Below are positions 27,168-36,319 of a DNA stretch of 64,000 nt, in pieces. The stretch comes from Winogradskyella vidalii (GTDB taxonomy: Bacteria; Bacteroidota; Bacteroidia; Flavobacteriales; Flavobacteriaceae). The first letter of the stretch is position 1; each line of letters opens with the position of its first letter. The notes under the pieces are model-generated. The model searched no databases and was not told the DNA's origin. It was given only the letters and a program-made list of their open reading frames with translations. The position numbers and the translations under genes were made by a program. The DNA lies in contig NZ_JABFDG010000001.1 in assembly GCF_013403955.1 (NCBI RefSeq), positions 992,001 through 1,056,000 on the forward strand, written 5' to 3'.

Positions 27168-29630
27168 ATGAGAAATATTCTATGCTTAGTATTGTATTCA
27201 TCCCTTTTATTATCTTGTGCAACCACGCAATCTGCAAGTCAAAAAAAAGACAATTCTAAAACAGCACAATCAGCAACGTTTAAAAAAAGTAATGGTACTA
27301 TTAAGCCTTATGATAAAGTGATTACTTCAGAGGCGGTAACTGATACAGGATTATTTGATGTGCATGCTGTTGGCGAAAAATATTATTTTGAAATTCCGAT
27401 GACATATCTAAATTCCGATATGCTATTGGTAAGTCGCTTTTCAAAATTACCGTCAAACCTTGGTGGTGGTTATGTTAATGCAGGTACCAAAACCAATACC
27501 AGAATGATTAATTGGGAACGCTTCAAAAACAAAATTCTTATTAAAGAAAAATCCTCAAGCGCTGTGGCAGCAGATAGTTTGCCAATTCATGTGTCGGTAA
27601 AATCTAATAATTATGAACCGACTTTGTATGCTTTTGATATTGCTGCATTTTCAAAAGATTCGTCTTCTGTAGTTATAGATGTGACTAAATTTTACAGTTC
27701 AGATGTCAAAGCGATTAGTGGCTTATCATCACGATTACGTTCGGCTTACAAAGTAAAGAATTTAGATAAATCTAGAAGTTTTATTAATTCTGTAAAAAGT
27801 TTTCCTGAGAATATTGAGGTGATTCAAGATTTTACCTATAATGCTTCAAATCCACCTACAAATACAGGTGATGAAACGATAAGTGTACAAATGAATCAGT
27901 CCATGATTTTATTACCAGAAACGCCTATGCAACCCCGTTTTGCTGATCAACGTGTCGGCTGGTTTACGCTAAGTCAATATGATTATAGTAGTAACGAATT
28001 AAAATCAGATGAAAAGAACTATTTAAGACGTTGGAAATTAATTCCAAAAGATATTGAGGCCTACAAAAGAGGGGAGTTGGTAGAACCTGTAGAACCTATC
28101 GTCTATTATTTAGACCCTGCTACACCAATGAAATTCCGATTATATATGAAAGAAGGTATTGAGCTGTGGCAAAAAGCTTTTGAAACTGCCGGATTTAAAA
28201 ATGCGATTATAGCTAAAGATCCACCATCTAAAGATGAAGATCCAGAGTTTAGCCCTGAAGATATAAGATATTCTGTAGTGAGATACGTGGCAAGTACTAC
28301 AAGAAATGCTACAGGGCCAAGTGTGTCAGACCCTAGAAGTGGCGAAATTATTGAAAGTGATATTATTTGGTATCACAATCATTTGCGATCTTATAGAAAT
28401 CGTTATTTGTTAGAAACCGGTGCTGCAAATCCTTCTGCAAGAACGTTAAATACACCAGATGCTGATATTGGTGAAATGATGAAAATGGTTATTGCGCACG
28501 AAGTTGGCCATACCTTAGGTTTGCCACATAATATGAGTGCAAGTTATGCCTACGATGTAGAAAGTTATAGAGACGGCGCGTTTACTCAAAAAAATGGCAT
28601 AGCTGCTACCATAATGGATTATGCACGCTATAATTATATTGCTCAACCTGGTGATGAAAACATCAGGTTTATTAGACAATTAGGGCCTTATGACAACTAT
28701 GCGATTAACTATGGTTACCGTTATATTGATGACGCTAAATCGGCTGAAGATGAAAAGGAAACTTTAAAGTCTTGGGTTAATGAAAAATCAGGTAATCCTA
28801 TTTATAAATTTGGAGGGCGTGGTAGTTACGATCCAACTGCTCAAACCGAAGATATTGGTAACAATAGTATTAAAGCGAGTACTTATGGACTAAAAAACTT
28901 AAAAATTGTAGCACAAAACCTTCCTAGCTGGACAAGCGATAAAACCGATAACTATGATGATTTAGAAGAACTTTATGGCGAATTATTAAGCGTTTGGAGT
29001 CGTTATGTTGGTCATGTCGTTACACATGTTGGTGGTGTTATAGAAGAAACTAAAAACCCTTCTCAAGAAGGTGCTGTTTTCAATGCGGTTCCTAAATCAG
29101 AGCAGCAATCTGCTTTAAATTGGTTACAGAAAAATGCTTTTGAAACACCAAATTGGCTTATAGATAAATCGATTCTGCAAAATATAAATTATGCAGGTTA
29201 TACGGACCGTATCAGAAGTTTACAATCCAGACATTTAAATAACTTGTTAAATTTTGAACGTTTAGGACGTTTGATAGATCATAGTGCTTTAGACTCGAAA
29301 AATTACACTGCTTTAGAATTTTTAAGTGATTTACGTACAGGAATTTGGTCTGAAGCAAAATCCGGTACAAATGTTTCAATTTTTAGACGTAATTTGCAAC
29401 GTGTCTATTTGGAGGCAATGTTTAGCTTAATGACTGAAGATTTAGATCCAAGACGTAGCCGACAATATTATAATGTAAACCAATCTGATGTAAGAGCTTT
29501 GGTACGAGGCGAATTAAATGTCGTAAAACGTATACTAACTTCAGCATTAAGAGGGAATCTAGACACGGAAACCCAATATCATTATCAAGATGGTATTGAG
29601 CGAATTAATACGATTCTAGATCCTAAATAA
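27168..29630 (+). CDS. Zinc-dependent metalloprotease lipoprotein (DUF5117/DUF4953 type)
   Basis: 820 residues with a lipoprotein signal peptide (MRNILCLVLYSSLLLSC, Cys17). Zinc ligands and catalytic Glu are in HEVGHTLGLPHN at about residue 443, an extended metzincin-like HExxHxxGxxH site, with a following methionine (TIMDYARYNYIAQ) as the Met-turn. The large N-terminal region (30-350) corresponds to the DUF5118/DUF5117 modules and the C-terminus to DUF4953. Family members are common in Bacteroidota and assumed to be surface or periplasmic proteases; substrates unknown. Monocistronic or weakly linked to the DUF4251 gene 95 bp downstream. Confidence 0.85.
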   Translation: MRNILCLVLYSSLLLSCATTQSASQKKDNSKTAQSATFKKSNGTIKPYDKVITSEAVTDTGLFDVHAVGEKYYFEIPMTYLNSDMLLVSRFSKLPSNLGGGYVNAGTKTNTRMINWERFKNKILIKEKSSSAVAADSLPIHVSVKSNNYEPTLYAFDIAAFSKDSSSVVIDVTKFYSSDVKAISGLSSRLRSAYKVKNLDKSRSFINSVKSFPENIEVIQDFTYNASNPPTNTGDETISVQMNQSMILLPETPMQPRFADQRVGWFTLSQYDYSSNELKSDEKNYLRRWKLIPKDIEAYKRGELVEPVEPIVYYLDPATPMKFRLYMKEGIELWQKAFETAGFKNAIIAKDPPSKDEDPEFSPEDIRYSVVRYVASTTRNATGPSVSDPRSGEIIESDIIWYHNHLRSYRNRYLLETGAANPSARTLNTPDADIGEMMKMVIAHEVGHTLGLPHNMSASYAYDVESYRDGAFTQKNGIAATIMDYARYNYIAQPGDENIRFIRQLGPYDNYAINYGYRYIDDAKSAEDEKETLKSWVNEKSGNPIYKFGGRGSYDPTAQTEDIGNNSIKASTYGLKNLKIVAQNLPSWTSDKTDNYDDLEELYGELLSVWSRYVGHVVTHVGGVIEETKNPSQEGAVFNAVPKSEQQSALNWLQKNAFETPNWLIDKSILQNINYAGYTDRIRSLQSRHLNNLLNFERLGRLIDHSALDSKNYTALEFLSDLRTGIWSEAKSGTNVSIFRRNLQRVYLEAMFSLMTEDLDPRRSRQYYNVNQSDVRALVRGELNVVKRILTSALRGNLDTETQYHYQDGIERINTILDPK

Positions 29631-29725
29631 CACCAAATATCTAGGCTTTAAATTGAATTTCACCAATGAAGATGAGACAATTTAAGATTTTAGTAATACT
29701 CAGGATAAATTAATAAATATAAAAC

Positions 29726-30187
29726 ATGAAAAAAATAATTTTAATAGCCTTACTTTTTAGTCTTTCGTCAACAGTATATGTAAGTGCTCAAGAAAAACAA
29801 TCTCAAAAGGCGGTTTTTGAAACAGCATATCAGAATTTAAAAACAACTTTAAAATCACAGCAATATACCTATGTTGGGCATGTGGTTTATAATTCAGAAG
29901 CAAGACAAACTATAGATAAAGCTAAAAATCGTCTAGCAATAATTAAAGATAATGTAAGCGGAACATTGCATTCAATGGACGATTATACATTCACTGTTAA
30001 TCGGTCTAATTCTAAAGTAAGTAATTATAATGTAGTCTTTAATGACGATAAGCAAACAGTAACAATTAGTTTTAATTTAGGTAAAGATGAGTTTCATATA
30101 GAGGTGAAACCAAACGGCAATGCATTCCTTAGTTTAAAGTCTGGGATTAATAATATTAGCCAAACAGGTATGATTGAAAGGATTTAA
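29726..30187 (+). CDS. DUF4251 periplasmic protein
   Basis: 153 residues with a signal peptide (MKKIILIALLFSLSSTVYVSA, cut before QEKQ). The remainder is a single beta-rich domain with YTYVGHVVYNSEARQTID and ISFNLGKDEFHIEVKPNG, matching DUF4251, a Bacteroidota-specific family of unknown function often exported. It lies 95 bp after the metalloprotease gene; a link between them is possible but not shown. Confidence 0.75.
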   Translation: MKKIILIALLFSLSSTVYVSAQEKQSQKAVFETAYQNLKTTLKSQQYTYVGHVVYNSEARQTIDKAKNRLAIIKDNVSGTLHSMDDYTFTVNRSNSKVSNYNVVFNDDKQTVTISFNLGKDEFHIEVKPNGNAFLSLKSGINNISQTGMIERI

Positions 30188-30191
30188 GTTG

Positions 30192-30199
30192 TATATTTG
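30192..30199 (+). promoter_or_regulatory. Putative -7 element upstream of the cold-shock-domain gene
   Basis: TATATTTG fits TAnnTTTG and would give a leader of about 145 nt, of the length seen in cold-shock mRNAs. No clear -33 box. Confidence 0.35.
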
Positions 30200-30349
30200 T
30201 GTCCGGTTTATTGAAGATATACTACACAAATAGCTTTATTCTGAGTTATTTTTCTAGATTTTAATACGATTCATTGTTAAGTTAATTAACTTGTCTGCAT
30301 TATACATATTTTCAAAAGCACACACACATATTAATTTTTAAAACTACGA

Positions 30350-30808
30350 ATGGCTAAATCACAACAGACTTTTAGTAAAAGTGAAAAAGAAAAAAAACGA
30401 TTAAAGAAGCGAGAAGATAAGCGTAAGAAAATGGAAGCGCGTAAACTCGAAAAAGAAGAGAATGGATCAGATGGTATTCCAATTGCTTATGTAGATCATA
30501 ATGGAAACCTAACAGATACACCACCAGATCCAAATATGAAGGTGAAGGTAAAAGCTGAGAATATTGTTCTTGGTGTACCTACAAAAGAAGAATCAGACGA
30601 AGAAGAGTTTGATCCAATTAGAAAAGGTAAAGTATCTTTTTATGATAATTCTAAAGGTTTTGGTTTTATTATAGATACTGAAACTAATGAAAAGCATTTT
30701 ACACACGTTAGTGGTATTATTGATGATATTGCTGAAAACGACAAAGTAACGTTTGAACTTGAAAAAGGGCAACGTGGTATGAATGCCGTTAGAGTTAAAC
30801 AAGCATAA
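30350..30808 (+). CDS. Cold-shock-domain protein with basic N-terminal extension
   Basis: 152 residues. The C-terminal ~65 residues form a cold-shock OB domain with RNP1 KGFGFI and RNP2-like KHFTHVSG. Residues 1-45 are highly basic and helical (KSEKEKKRLKKREDKRKKM), followed by a linker and an acidic patch (ESDEEEFD). The domain binds single-stranded RNA or DNA. The extension makes it twice the size of CspA-type proteins and may add non-specific RNA binding. A terminator follows at 30833-30867. Confidence 0.88.
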   Translation: MAKSQQTFSKSEKEKKRLKKREDKRKKMEARKLEKEENGSDGIPIAYVDHNGNLTDTPPDPNMKVKVKAENIVLGVPTKEESDEEEFDPIRKGKVSFYDNSKGFGFIIDTETNEKHFTHVSGIIDDIAENDKVTFELEKGQRGMNAVRVKQA

Positions 30809-30832
30809 ATAGAAATTAAATTTTAATAATTG

Positions 30833-30867
30833 AAGCCATTATAGTTTTTACTATAGTGGCTTTTTTT
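30833..30867 (+). terminator. Intrinsic terminator after the cold-shock-domain gene
   Basis: AAGCCATTATAG pairs with CTATAGTGGCTT (one G-U pair) across a 6-nt loop, followed by T7. Confidence 0.9.
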
Positions 30868-30989
30868 ATGCGTTGTAGTTAAGGTTTTCTATTAAGAAAT
30901 ACCGTTGCAAATAATTTTTTTTAAGTTTTTTAAAACCGACCTACTCAAAACTTCGTAAGTAGAGCAACAAACAAAATAAAACTTAAATT

Positions 30990-31565
30990 ATGAAAACGAA
31001 ATCAATTATTTCAACATTAGCATTAGCAGTAACTTTAATTTTTGGGTCAACAGTGATGGCACAATCAAAAATGGAAAAAGGCACCAAAATGGTTGGTGGA
31101 GCCGAAATGTATCCTTCTAAAGATATTGTGTCTAATGCGGTAAACTCAAAAGACCACACAACTTTAGTCGCTGCTGTAAAAGCTGCAGAATTGGTAGAAA
31201 CATTACAGAGTGATGGTCCGTTTACCGTTTTTGCTCCAACCAATGCTGCTTTTAATAAATTACCAAAAGGCACCGTAGAAACCTTATTAAAGCCAGAAAA
31301 TAAAGAAAAGCTTCAAGCAGTATTAACGTACCATGTTATTGCAGGGAAGTATAGTGGAAAAGCAATTATGAAAGCGATTAAAAAAGGCGATGGTAAAGCG
31401 ACTTTTAAAACCGTAAATGGCGCAAGCTTAACAGCTATGATGGATGGAAAAATGTTAGTGCTCATGGATGGCTCAGGGAATAAATCTATGGTAACTATTG
31501 CAGATGTTAATCAATCCAATGGAGTAATACATGTTGTTGATACAGTAGTGTTACCAGGAATGTAA
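30990..31565 (+). CDS. Secreted fasciclin-domain protein
   Basis: 191 residues with a signal peptide (cut after TVMAQ region, about residue 24). One fasciclin (FAS1) domain from about 45 to 190: DHTTLVAAVKAAELVETLQ, GPFTVFAPTNAAFNKLP (the H1 motif), and YHVIAGKY (H2-like). FAS1 domains mediate adhesion and carbohydrate or protein contacts on the cell surface. Single-domain secreted forms are common in marine Bacteroidota. Ends at a strong terminator (31631-31664). Confidence 0.88.
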   Translation: MKTKSIISTLALAVTLIFGSTVMAQSKMEKGTKMVGGAEMYPSKDIVSNAVNSKDHTTLVAAVKAAELVETLQSDGPFTVFAPTNAAFNKLPKGTVETLLKPENKEKLQAVLTYHVIAGKYSGKAIMKAIKKGDGKATFKTVNGASLTAMMDGKMLVLMDGSGNKSMVTIADVNQSNGVIHVVDTVVLPGM

Positions 31566-31630
31566 ATGATTAAATTGTGTTGTGGTAAGAATTAGTATAT
31601 TATGATTGGTTGGTATGACTACTAATTCTT

Positions 31631-31664
31631 AAAGGTACAAGTTTTTAACTTGTGCCTTTTTTTT
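31631..31664 (+). terminator. Intrinsic terminator after the fasciclin gene
   Basis: A 13-bp stem AAAGGTACAAGTT / AACTTGTGCCTTT (one G-U) with a 3-nt loop and a T-tract. It also shows that the ATG at 31652 cannot be the next gene's start. Confidence 0.9.
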
Positions 31665-31711
31665 ATACCTTTAATTTAAATCGCACTAAAGGTTTGAAAA
31701 AAGAACATATA

Positions 31712-32185
31712 ATGTCTCCGAAAATTATAAATTTTACAACACGAAATGTTGTTGGGATTTCAACAAAAATGAAACCGGATGAGTACTTTAAGATTCCACA
31801 ATTATGGCAAGAATTTATGCCTAGAAAAAAAGAAATTGAGAATATAAATTCAGAGGAATTCATTGCGATTCAACAGTTTTCAGAGGGAACAACTATTAAT
31901 AATATAGAAGCCTATACAATTTGGGCTAGTGTAGAGGTTTCAAATTTTAAAGAAATTCCTAAAGGCATGGCGTCTTTTGAGATTCCAGCTGGCAAATATG
32001 CCGTATTTCTTCAAAAAGGAATGGAAGCTTCTAAAACTTACCAAAGTATTATGAATGATTGGTTGCCAACATCGGGGTATGCAATTGATGATAGACCGCA
32101 TTTTCAAATCATGGGGAAAACGTATAACAACGGAAGTCTAGATTCTGAAGAAGATTTCTATATCCCAATAAAATCTATAACTTAA
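31712..32185 (+). CDS. GyrI-like / effector-binding domain protein
   Basis: 157 residues from the ATG at 31712; the longer frame (ATG at 31652) begins inside the terminator and is rejected. The whole chain resembles the GyrI-like small-molecule-binding (SOUL/AraC-effector, BacR-type) domain: RNVVGISTKM at the N-terminus, IEAYTIWASVEVS in the centre, and FEIPAGKYAVFLQKG and HFQIMG near the end. Stand-alone versions bind or hydrolyse hydrophobic cyclic compounds; ligand unknown here. No DNA-binding domain. Convergent with topB, 24 bp away. Confidence 0.75.
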   Translation: MSPKIINFTTRNVVGISTKMKPDEYFKIPQLWQEFMPRKKEIENINSEEFIAIQQFSEGTTINNIEAYTIWASVEVSNFKEIPKGMASFEIPAGKYAVFLQKGMEASKTYQSIMNDWLPTSGYAIDDRPHFQIMGKTYNNGSLDSEEDFYIPIKSIT

Positions 32186-32209
32186 ACTTTGGTATGTTTT
32201 ATTTTAGAA

Positions 32210-34444
32210 CTAAAAGTTCACTCTAAAATCACAACCTGTTTTATAATTGCTACAGCCAAAGGCCGTTTTTCCTTTTAGTATTTTTCCAGTTTTGCATTTA
32301 GGACAGATATCACCAGCTTTAAGAGTTTCCTTTTTAGCGGTTTTTTTAGGTTCTAATTTTAATTTAAAAGCATCATCAAATCGCAATAAACCTTCCTGAG
32401 TTTCACCTTCTAATTTAAAGCCTTTTAAATTTACAGTAGATCCTTTACTTAATAACCGTAAATATTGATTTTCAGAAATTTTCTTATCACCAAAGCTAAA
32501 AGGTAAGGTGAAGTCGCAAGACTTACCATAAAGATTACAACCGTAAGCCGACTTTCCTTTTAAAAGTGAACCCGCTTTACATTTAGGACAAGAACTTCCG
32601 ACTAAAGCTGTCTTTTTTGTTTTTGCTTTCGATTTTGTTTTGGCTTTAGAATTACTGGTGGTTTTGTTATTTACTGCAGAAATTCGCGTCTGTACTTTTT
32701 CGCTTCGTACCTCGTAAACTAAAGCATCAACCATACGTTTCATGCCTTTAATAAAAGCACTCGCGCTAAATTCACCTTTTTCAATGTCTTTTAATTGTTT
32801 TTCCCAAGAACCAGTTAGTTCGGCAGATTTTAAAAGTTCATTTTGAATGGTATCGATGAGTTGAATTCCGGTTACTGTTGGTAAAATCTGTTTTTTATTA
32901 CGCTTAATATATTTACGCCTAAACAAAGTTTCAATGATATTGGCACGTGTTGATGGACGACCAATACCATTCTCTTTCATTAAATCTCTTAGCTCATCGT
33001 CTTCAACTTGCTTACCTGCTGTTTCCATGGCACGTAGGAGAGAAGCTTCTGTATATTGTTTTGGTGGTTTGGTTTGTTTTTCTAAAAAAGATGGCTCGTG
33101 TGGTCCTTTTTCACCTTTAACAAATGTTGGTAATAAAGCGTCTTCTTTTTTATTTGATTTTTCAGATTCAAACACAACACGCCAACCTTTTGATAAAATC
33201 TCTTTTCCTGTGGTTTTAAAATTGACATCAGCCGCTTTTCCTATTACTGTGGTATTCGATACTTTACAATCGTCATAAAAAACAGCAATAAAACGTTTTA
33301 CTATTATATCATAAACTTGCTGTTCATTATATTGTAAGTGCGTTTGCATTCCGGTTGGAATAATGGCATGGTGGTCGGTTACCTTTTTGTCATTAAAAAC
33401 ACGTGACGATTTTTTGATTTTTTCACCTAAAATAGGTGCGGTTAGACTTGTATAGTCGGTTAACTTAGATAAAATACCTTTTACTTTAGGATAGACGTCA
33501 TTGGGTAAAAACGTCGTATCTACTCTTGGATAAGTAACGGCTTTTTTCTCATATAATTTTTGAGCTATCTTAAGCGTGTCATCTGCCGAAAAGCCAAACT
33601 TTGTATTACAATAAACTTGTAAGCCTGTTAAATCGAATAATTTTGGAGCGTATTCTGTACCTTTCTTTTTGGTGATGGATACAATTTCAAACACGTGTTC
33701 TTTAACTTTATTAGCTAAAACTTCACCATCTTCCATTTTTAAAAAACGTCCTTCTTCATAACTAAAAAGGGTGTCTCTATAAAGAGTTTGTAATTCCCAA
33801 TAGGGCTGAGGAACAAAATTTTCAATCTCTTTAAAGCGGTTCACAAGCATGGCTAGGGTCGGGGTTTGTACACGTCCTACAGAAAGTACTTGTTTATAGC
33901 CACCATGTTTTACAGTATAAAGTCTTGTGGCATTAATACCTAAAAGCCAATCGCCTATAGAACGCGAAAAGCCGGCATAATATAAATTGTCATAATTCTC
34001 AGCAGGCTTTAAATTTTTAAACCCTTCTTTAATGGCCTCTGTGGTTAAAGATGAAATCCATAAACGTTGCACCTTACCTTTATAGTTCGCCTTATTAATA
34101 ACCCAACGCTGAATGAGTTCTCCTTCTTGGCCGGCATCACCACAATTAATGATAACTTCTGCTTTATCAAATAAACGTTTTACAATATTAAATTGTTTTT
34201 TTATGCCGTCATTGTTAGCGACCTTAACTTCAAATTTTTCTGGTAGCATGGGTAAGTTGTTGAGGTCCCAACTTTTCCAATAAGGCTTATAGTCTGCCGG
34301 TTCGTATAAGGTGCAAAGATGACCAAAGGTATAAGTAACTGCATAGCCATTACCTTCAAAGTAGCCATCACGCTTGGTGGTAGCTCCTAATACGGCAGCA
34401 ATTTCTCTAGCAACACTTGGTTTTTCGGCTATACAGACTTTCAA
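32210..34444 (-). CDS. topB: DNA topoisomerase III (type IA)
   Basis: 744 residues. The Toprim domain has the start motif CIAEKPSVA and the acidic NCGDAGQEGELIQ; the active-site tyrosine lies in AVTYPRVDTTF near residue 306, with VGRVQTPTLAML before it. Two C-terminal zinc-ribbon-like units follow, each CPKCK...C (about 610-640 and 700-735), one more than the minimal enzyme; they probably bind single-stranded DNA. It relaxes and decatenates DNA by single-strand passage. Start ATG is at the canonical N-terminal MKVCIAEKPS. Confidence 0.93.
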   Translation of the reverse strand: MKVCIAEKPSVAREIAAVLGATTKRDGYFEGNGYAVTYTFGHLCTLYEPADYKPYWKSWDLNNLPMLPEKFEVKVANNDGIKKQFNIVKRLFDKAEVIINCGDAGQEGELIQRWVINKANYKGKVQRLWISSLTTEAIKEGFKNLKPAENYDNLYYAGFSRSIGDWLLGINATRLYTVKHGGYKQVLSVGRVQTPTLAMLVNRFKEIENFVPQPYWELQTLYRDTLFSYEEGRFLKMEDGEVLANKVKEHVFEIVSITKKKGTEYAPKLFDLTGLQVYCNTKFGFSADDTLKIAQKLYEKKAVTYPRVDTTFLPNDVYPKVKGILSKLTDYTSLTAPILGEKIKKSSRVFNDKKVTDHHAIIPTGMQTHLQYNEQQVYDIIVKRFIAVFYDDCKVSNTTVIGKAADVNFKTTGKEILSKGWRVVFESEKSNKKEDALLPTFVKGEKGPHEPSFLEKQTKPPKQYTEASLLRAMETAGKQVEDDELRDLMKENGIGRPSTRANIIETLFRRKYIKRNKKQILPTVTGIQLIDTIQNELLKSAELTGSWEKQLKDIEKGEFSASAFIKGMKRMVDALVYEVRSEKVQTRISAVNNKTTSNSKAKTKSKAKTKKTALVGSSCPKCKAGSLLKGKSAYGCNLYGKSCDFTLPFSFGDKKISENQYLRLLSKGSTVNLKGFKLEGETQEGLLRFDDAFKLKLEPKKTAKKETLKAGDICPKCKTGKILKGKTAFGCSNYKTGCDFRVNF

Positions 34445-34503
34445 ATTCGCTTGATTTTTTTAGAGGGTGCAAAGTACTGAAATTTATAAATTCTAACTTC
34501 GTT

Positions 34504-35427
34504 TTAATGTTCTAAAACTAATTTTTGACCAATTTTTAACGGAGAGTTTTGTTTAATGGCATTAGTGTTACAAAGTCTAGCAATGGACATATTATTTCGT
34601 CTCGAAATATCGTACAATGTATCGCCTTTTTTTACGACATAAAATCTTGGCTGTTTAACTATACTTGCTAGAGCAGCTTCATCGGCAGATTTTATAATAT
34701 TGACTTTACTAGGTCGTCTAGAATTATGAAATCTGGCATGTGTCCATTTTTGAGTTACCCAGACTTGTGGTGATCTTATGGCGTTTTTAGATGAAAAATC
34801 AAATAAATATTCAGGGTGAATGGATTCACCTTTATAACTTAATTCTAAATGTAAATGACTTCCCCTAGAATTACCTGTATTACCACCTTTTCCAATATAC
34901 TGCGCTTTGGCTATGGTGTCATTTGCTTTTACATCGATTTTTGATAAATGGGCATATGTAGATTCTAAGCCGTTGTAATGGCGAATAACAATGGTGTTTC
35001 CAAATCCATTGACATATTTAGCTAAGCGCACAATACCATCGAGTATAGCAACAACACTATCTCCAGTGACTAAATCGATATCAATGCCATTGTGTGGGCG
35101 TCCTCTGCGCCAGCCATAATGAGAAGTTATAACTTTAGTGTGAGATACAGGTGAGGCAAAAGTACTATCTGTGAAATTTAATGCTATTGGAAATTTCTGC
35201 GTTGTATTTAGGTAAGGATTATAAGTTGTATTGTCCCAATTTTCGGCTTTAATATCAATTTTTTGACTGACTTTAACTAATGGGATTTCAATAGTTTTAT
35301 TTGCTAGTCCTCTTTGGTATTTAATGTTTGGTAACTCTATTAAAATAGAATTTGCGAGCGTGTCTTTTTGAGAAAATAATAATAAGGTATTGCAAACGAA
35401 AGCGATACATAAAAAAATGTATTTCAT
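34504..35427 (-). CDS. M23 peptidase with LysM domain
   Basis: 307 residues with a signal peptide (MKYIFLCIAFVCNTLLLFS). The LytM/M23 endopeptidase domain (about 95-205) has zinc ligands in GRPHNGIDID and HLHLELSYKG; a C-terminal LysM (about 258-307, YVVKKGDTLYDISRRN) binds peptidoglycan. It is predicted to cleave peptide crosslinks of the cell wall, or to be a regulator if catalytically impaired; the visible H, D and HxH residues suggest activity. Lies 59 bp upstream-of topB on the same strand (topB start at 34444), so it follows in the other direction and shares a gap only. Confidence 0.85.
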   Translation of the reverse strand: MKYIFLCIAFVCNTLLLFSQKDTLANSILIELPNIKYQRGLANKTIEIPLVKVSQKIDIKAENWDNTTYNPYLNTTQKFPIALNFTDSTFASPVSHTKVITSHYGWRRGRPHNGIDIDLVTGDSVVAILDGIVRLAKYVNGFGNTIVIRHYNGLESTYAHLSKIDVKANDTIAKAQYIGKGGNTGNSRGSHLHLELSYKGESIHPEYLFDFSSKNAIRSPQVWVTQKWTHARFHNSRRPSKVNIIKSADEAALASIVKQPRFYVVKKGDTLYDISRRNNMSIARLCNTNAIKQNSPLKIGQKLVLEH

Positions 35428-35617
35428 GTGTTAATGTCTGTTGTTTCTAGGGGTTACACAGTGTTTGTAATTAAATGCTTTTTTTCCTGATGGAATTTAA
35501 ACTACTTAATTCTATGCAAAGAAAAAGATTCTAATCCATGTTTGAAACGTAAATATCAAATAAATATTGCTTATTTATTTGATGAGACATTAAGACAGCT
35601 TTTAGTTCTTTTTTAAA

Positions 35618-36160
35618 TTAATTATTCTGAAGTAAATAGTTGCCGTCATAACTTCCAGTAATTATTTGACCATCAGTCCTTGTAAATGTAAAACTGAAAA
35701 CAATATTGTAGGCTGTGAAATTAGTCACCGTTACTGAGCCTGATTGTGCAAAGACATCCGATTCAGGGTCGCTATCTGATAGAAATATAGTTCCTGAGAT
35801 GAATTCACTATCTACAATTGCTCCATCTACAGAAATATCATAACGGTTAATACTATTGTAAGTGGTGTTTTCTATAGTATCAGCAGTAAATTCGAAATAC
35901 ACGTAATCAATTTCGTTTGTATCGTTATTGCTGGTAATTTCTGCACTTGTTTTGTTAAATAAGTTAATACCAATTTTACTTGAGCTGTTTGTTGTTGCTT
36001 CCTCTTCGGTTATAATAGCCGTAATTAACGGATAGTTTACCCCGTTAAAATTAAATTCACCAGTGTTTTCTGGTGTTGTACTGGTATTGCTCTCTGGCGA
36101 ACACGATATTAGGGTGATGGTTAATAGTAATGCGGTTAGGTAAAGTGATTTGAGATTCAT
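35618..36160 (-). CDS. Lipoprotein of unknown function
   Basis: 180 residues with a lipoprotein signal (MNLKSLYLTALLLTITLISC, Cys20). After a Ser/Thr-rich linker (SPESNTSTTPENTG) the mature part is a beta-rich domain rich in Ser, Thr, Asn and Asp (GEFNFNGVNYPLI, GTIFLSDSDPESD, GSVTVTNFTAYN). The pattern resembles small flavobacterial surface lipoproteins with jelly-roll-like folds. No function can be assigned. Monocistronic, divergent-free, in a run of small exported proteins. Confidence 0.7.
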   Translation of the reverse strand: MNLKSLYLTALLLTITLISCSPESNTSTTPENTGEFNFNGVNYPLITAIITEEEATTNSSSKIGINLFNKTSAEITSNNDTNEIDYVYFEFTADTIENTTYNSINRYDISVDGAIVDSEFISGTIFLSDSDPESDVFAQSGSVTVTNFTAYNIVFSFTFTRTDGQIITGSYDGNYLLQNN

Positions 36161-36240
36161 AATACTTTAATAGTTTTATTACTAAATAAGTCTTTTTTTA
36201 TAAAAAATAGGAGTTTTTATTTTCAATTTCGATTAAAAAC

Positions 36241-36272
36241 AAAAAACCACCAATTATAAAAGGTGGTTTTTT
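36241..36272 (-). terminator. Intrinsic terminator for the T9SS mini-protein gene
   Basis: AAAAAACCACC and GGTGGTTTTTT form an 11-bp stem with a 10-nt loop. On the minus strand a long T-rich tract follows the stem, 48 bp after the stop at 36320. Confidence 0.85.
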
Positions 36273-36319
36273 AGTTTATAAAAGCCAATTTTTGTTATGG
36301 CATATTTTGCATTAAACGT

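Noticed and set aside
30188-30349. Cold-shock-type RNA thermosensor leader
   Set aside because: The leader length is suggestive, but no specific conserved structure can be identified by eye.
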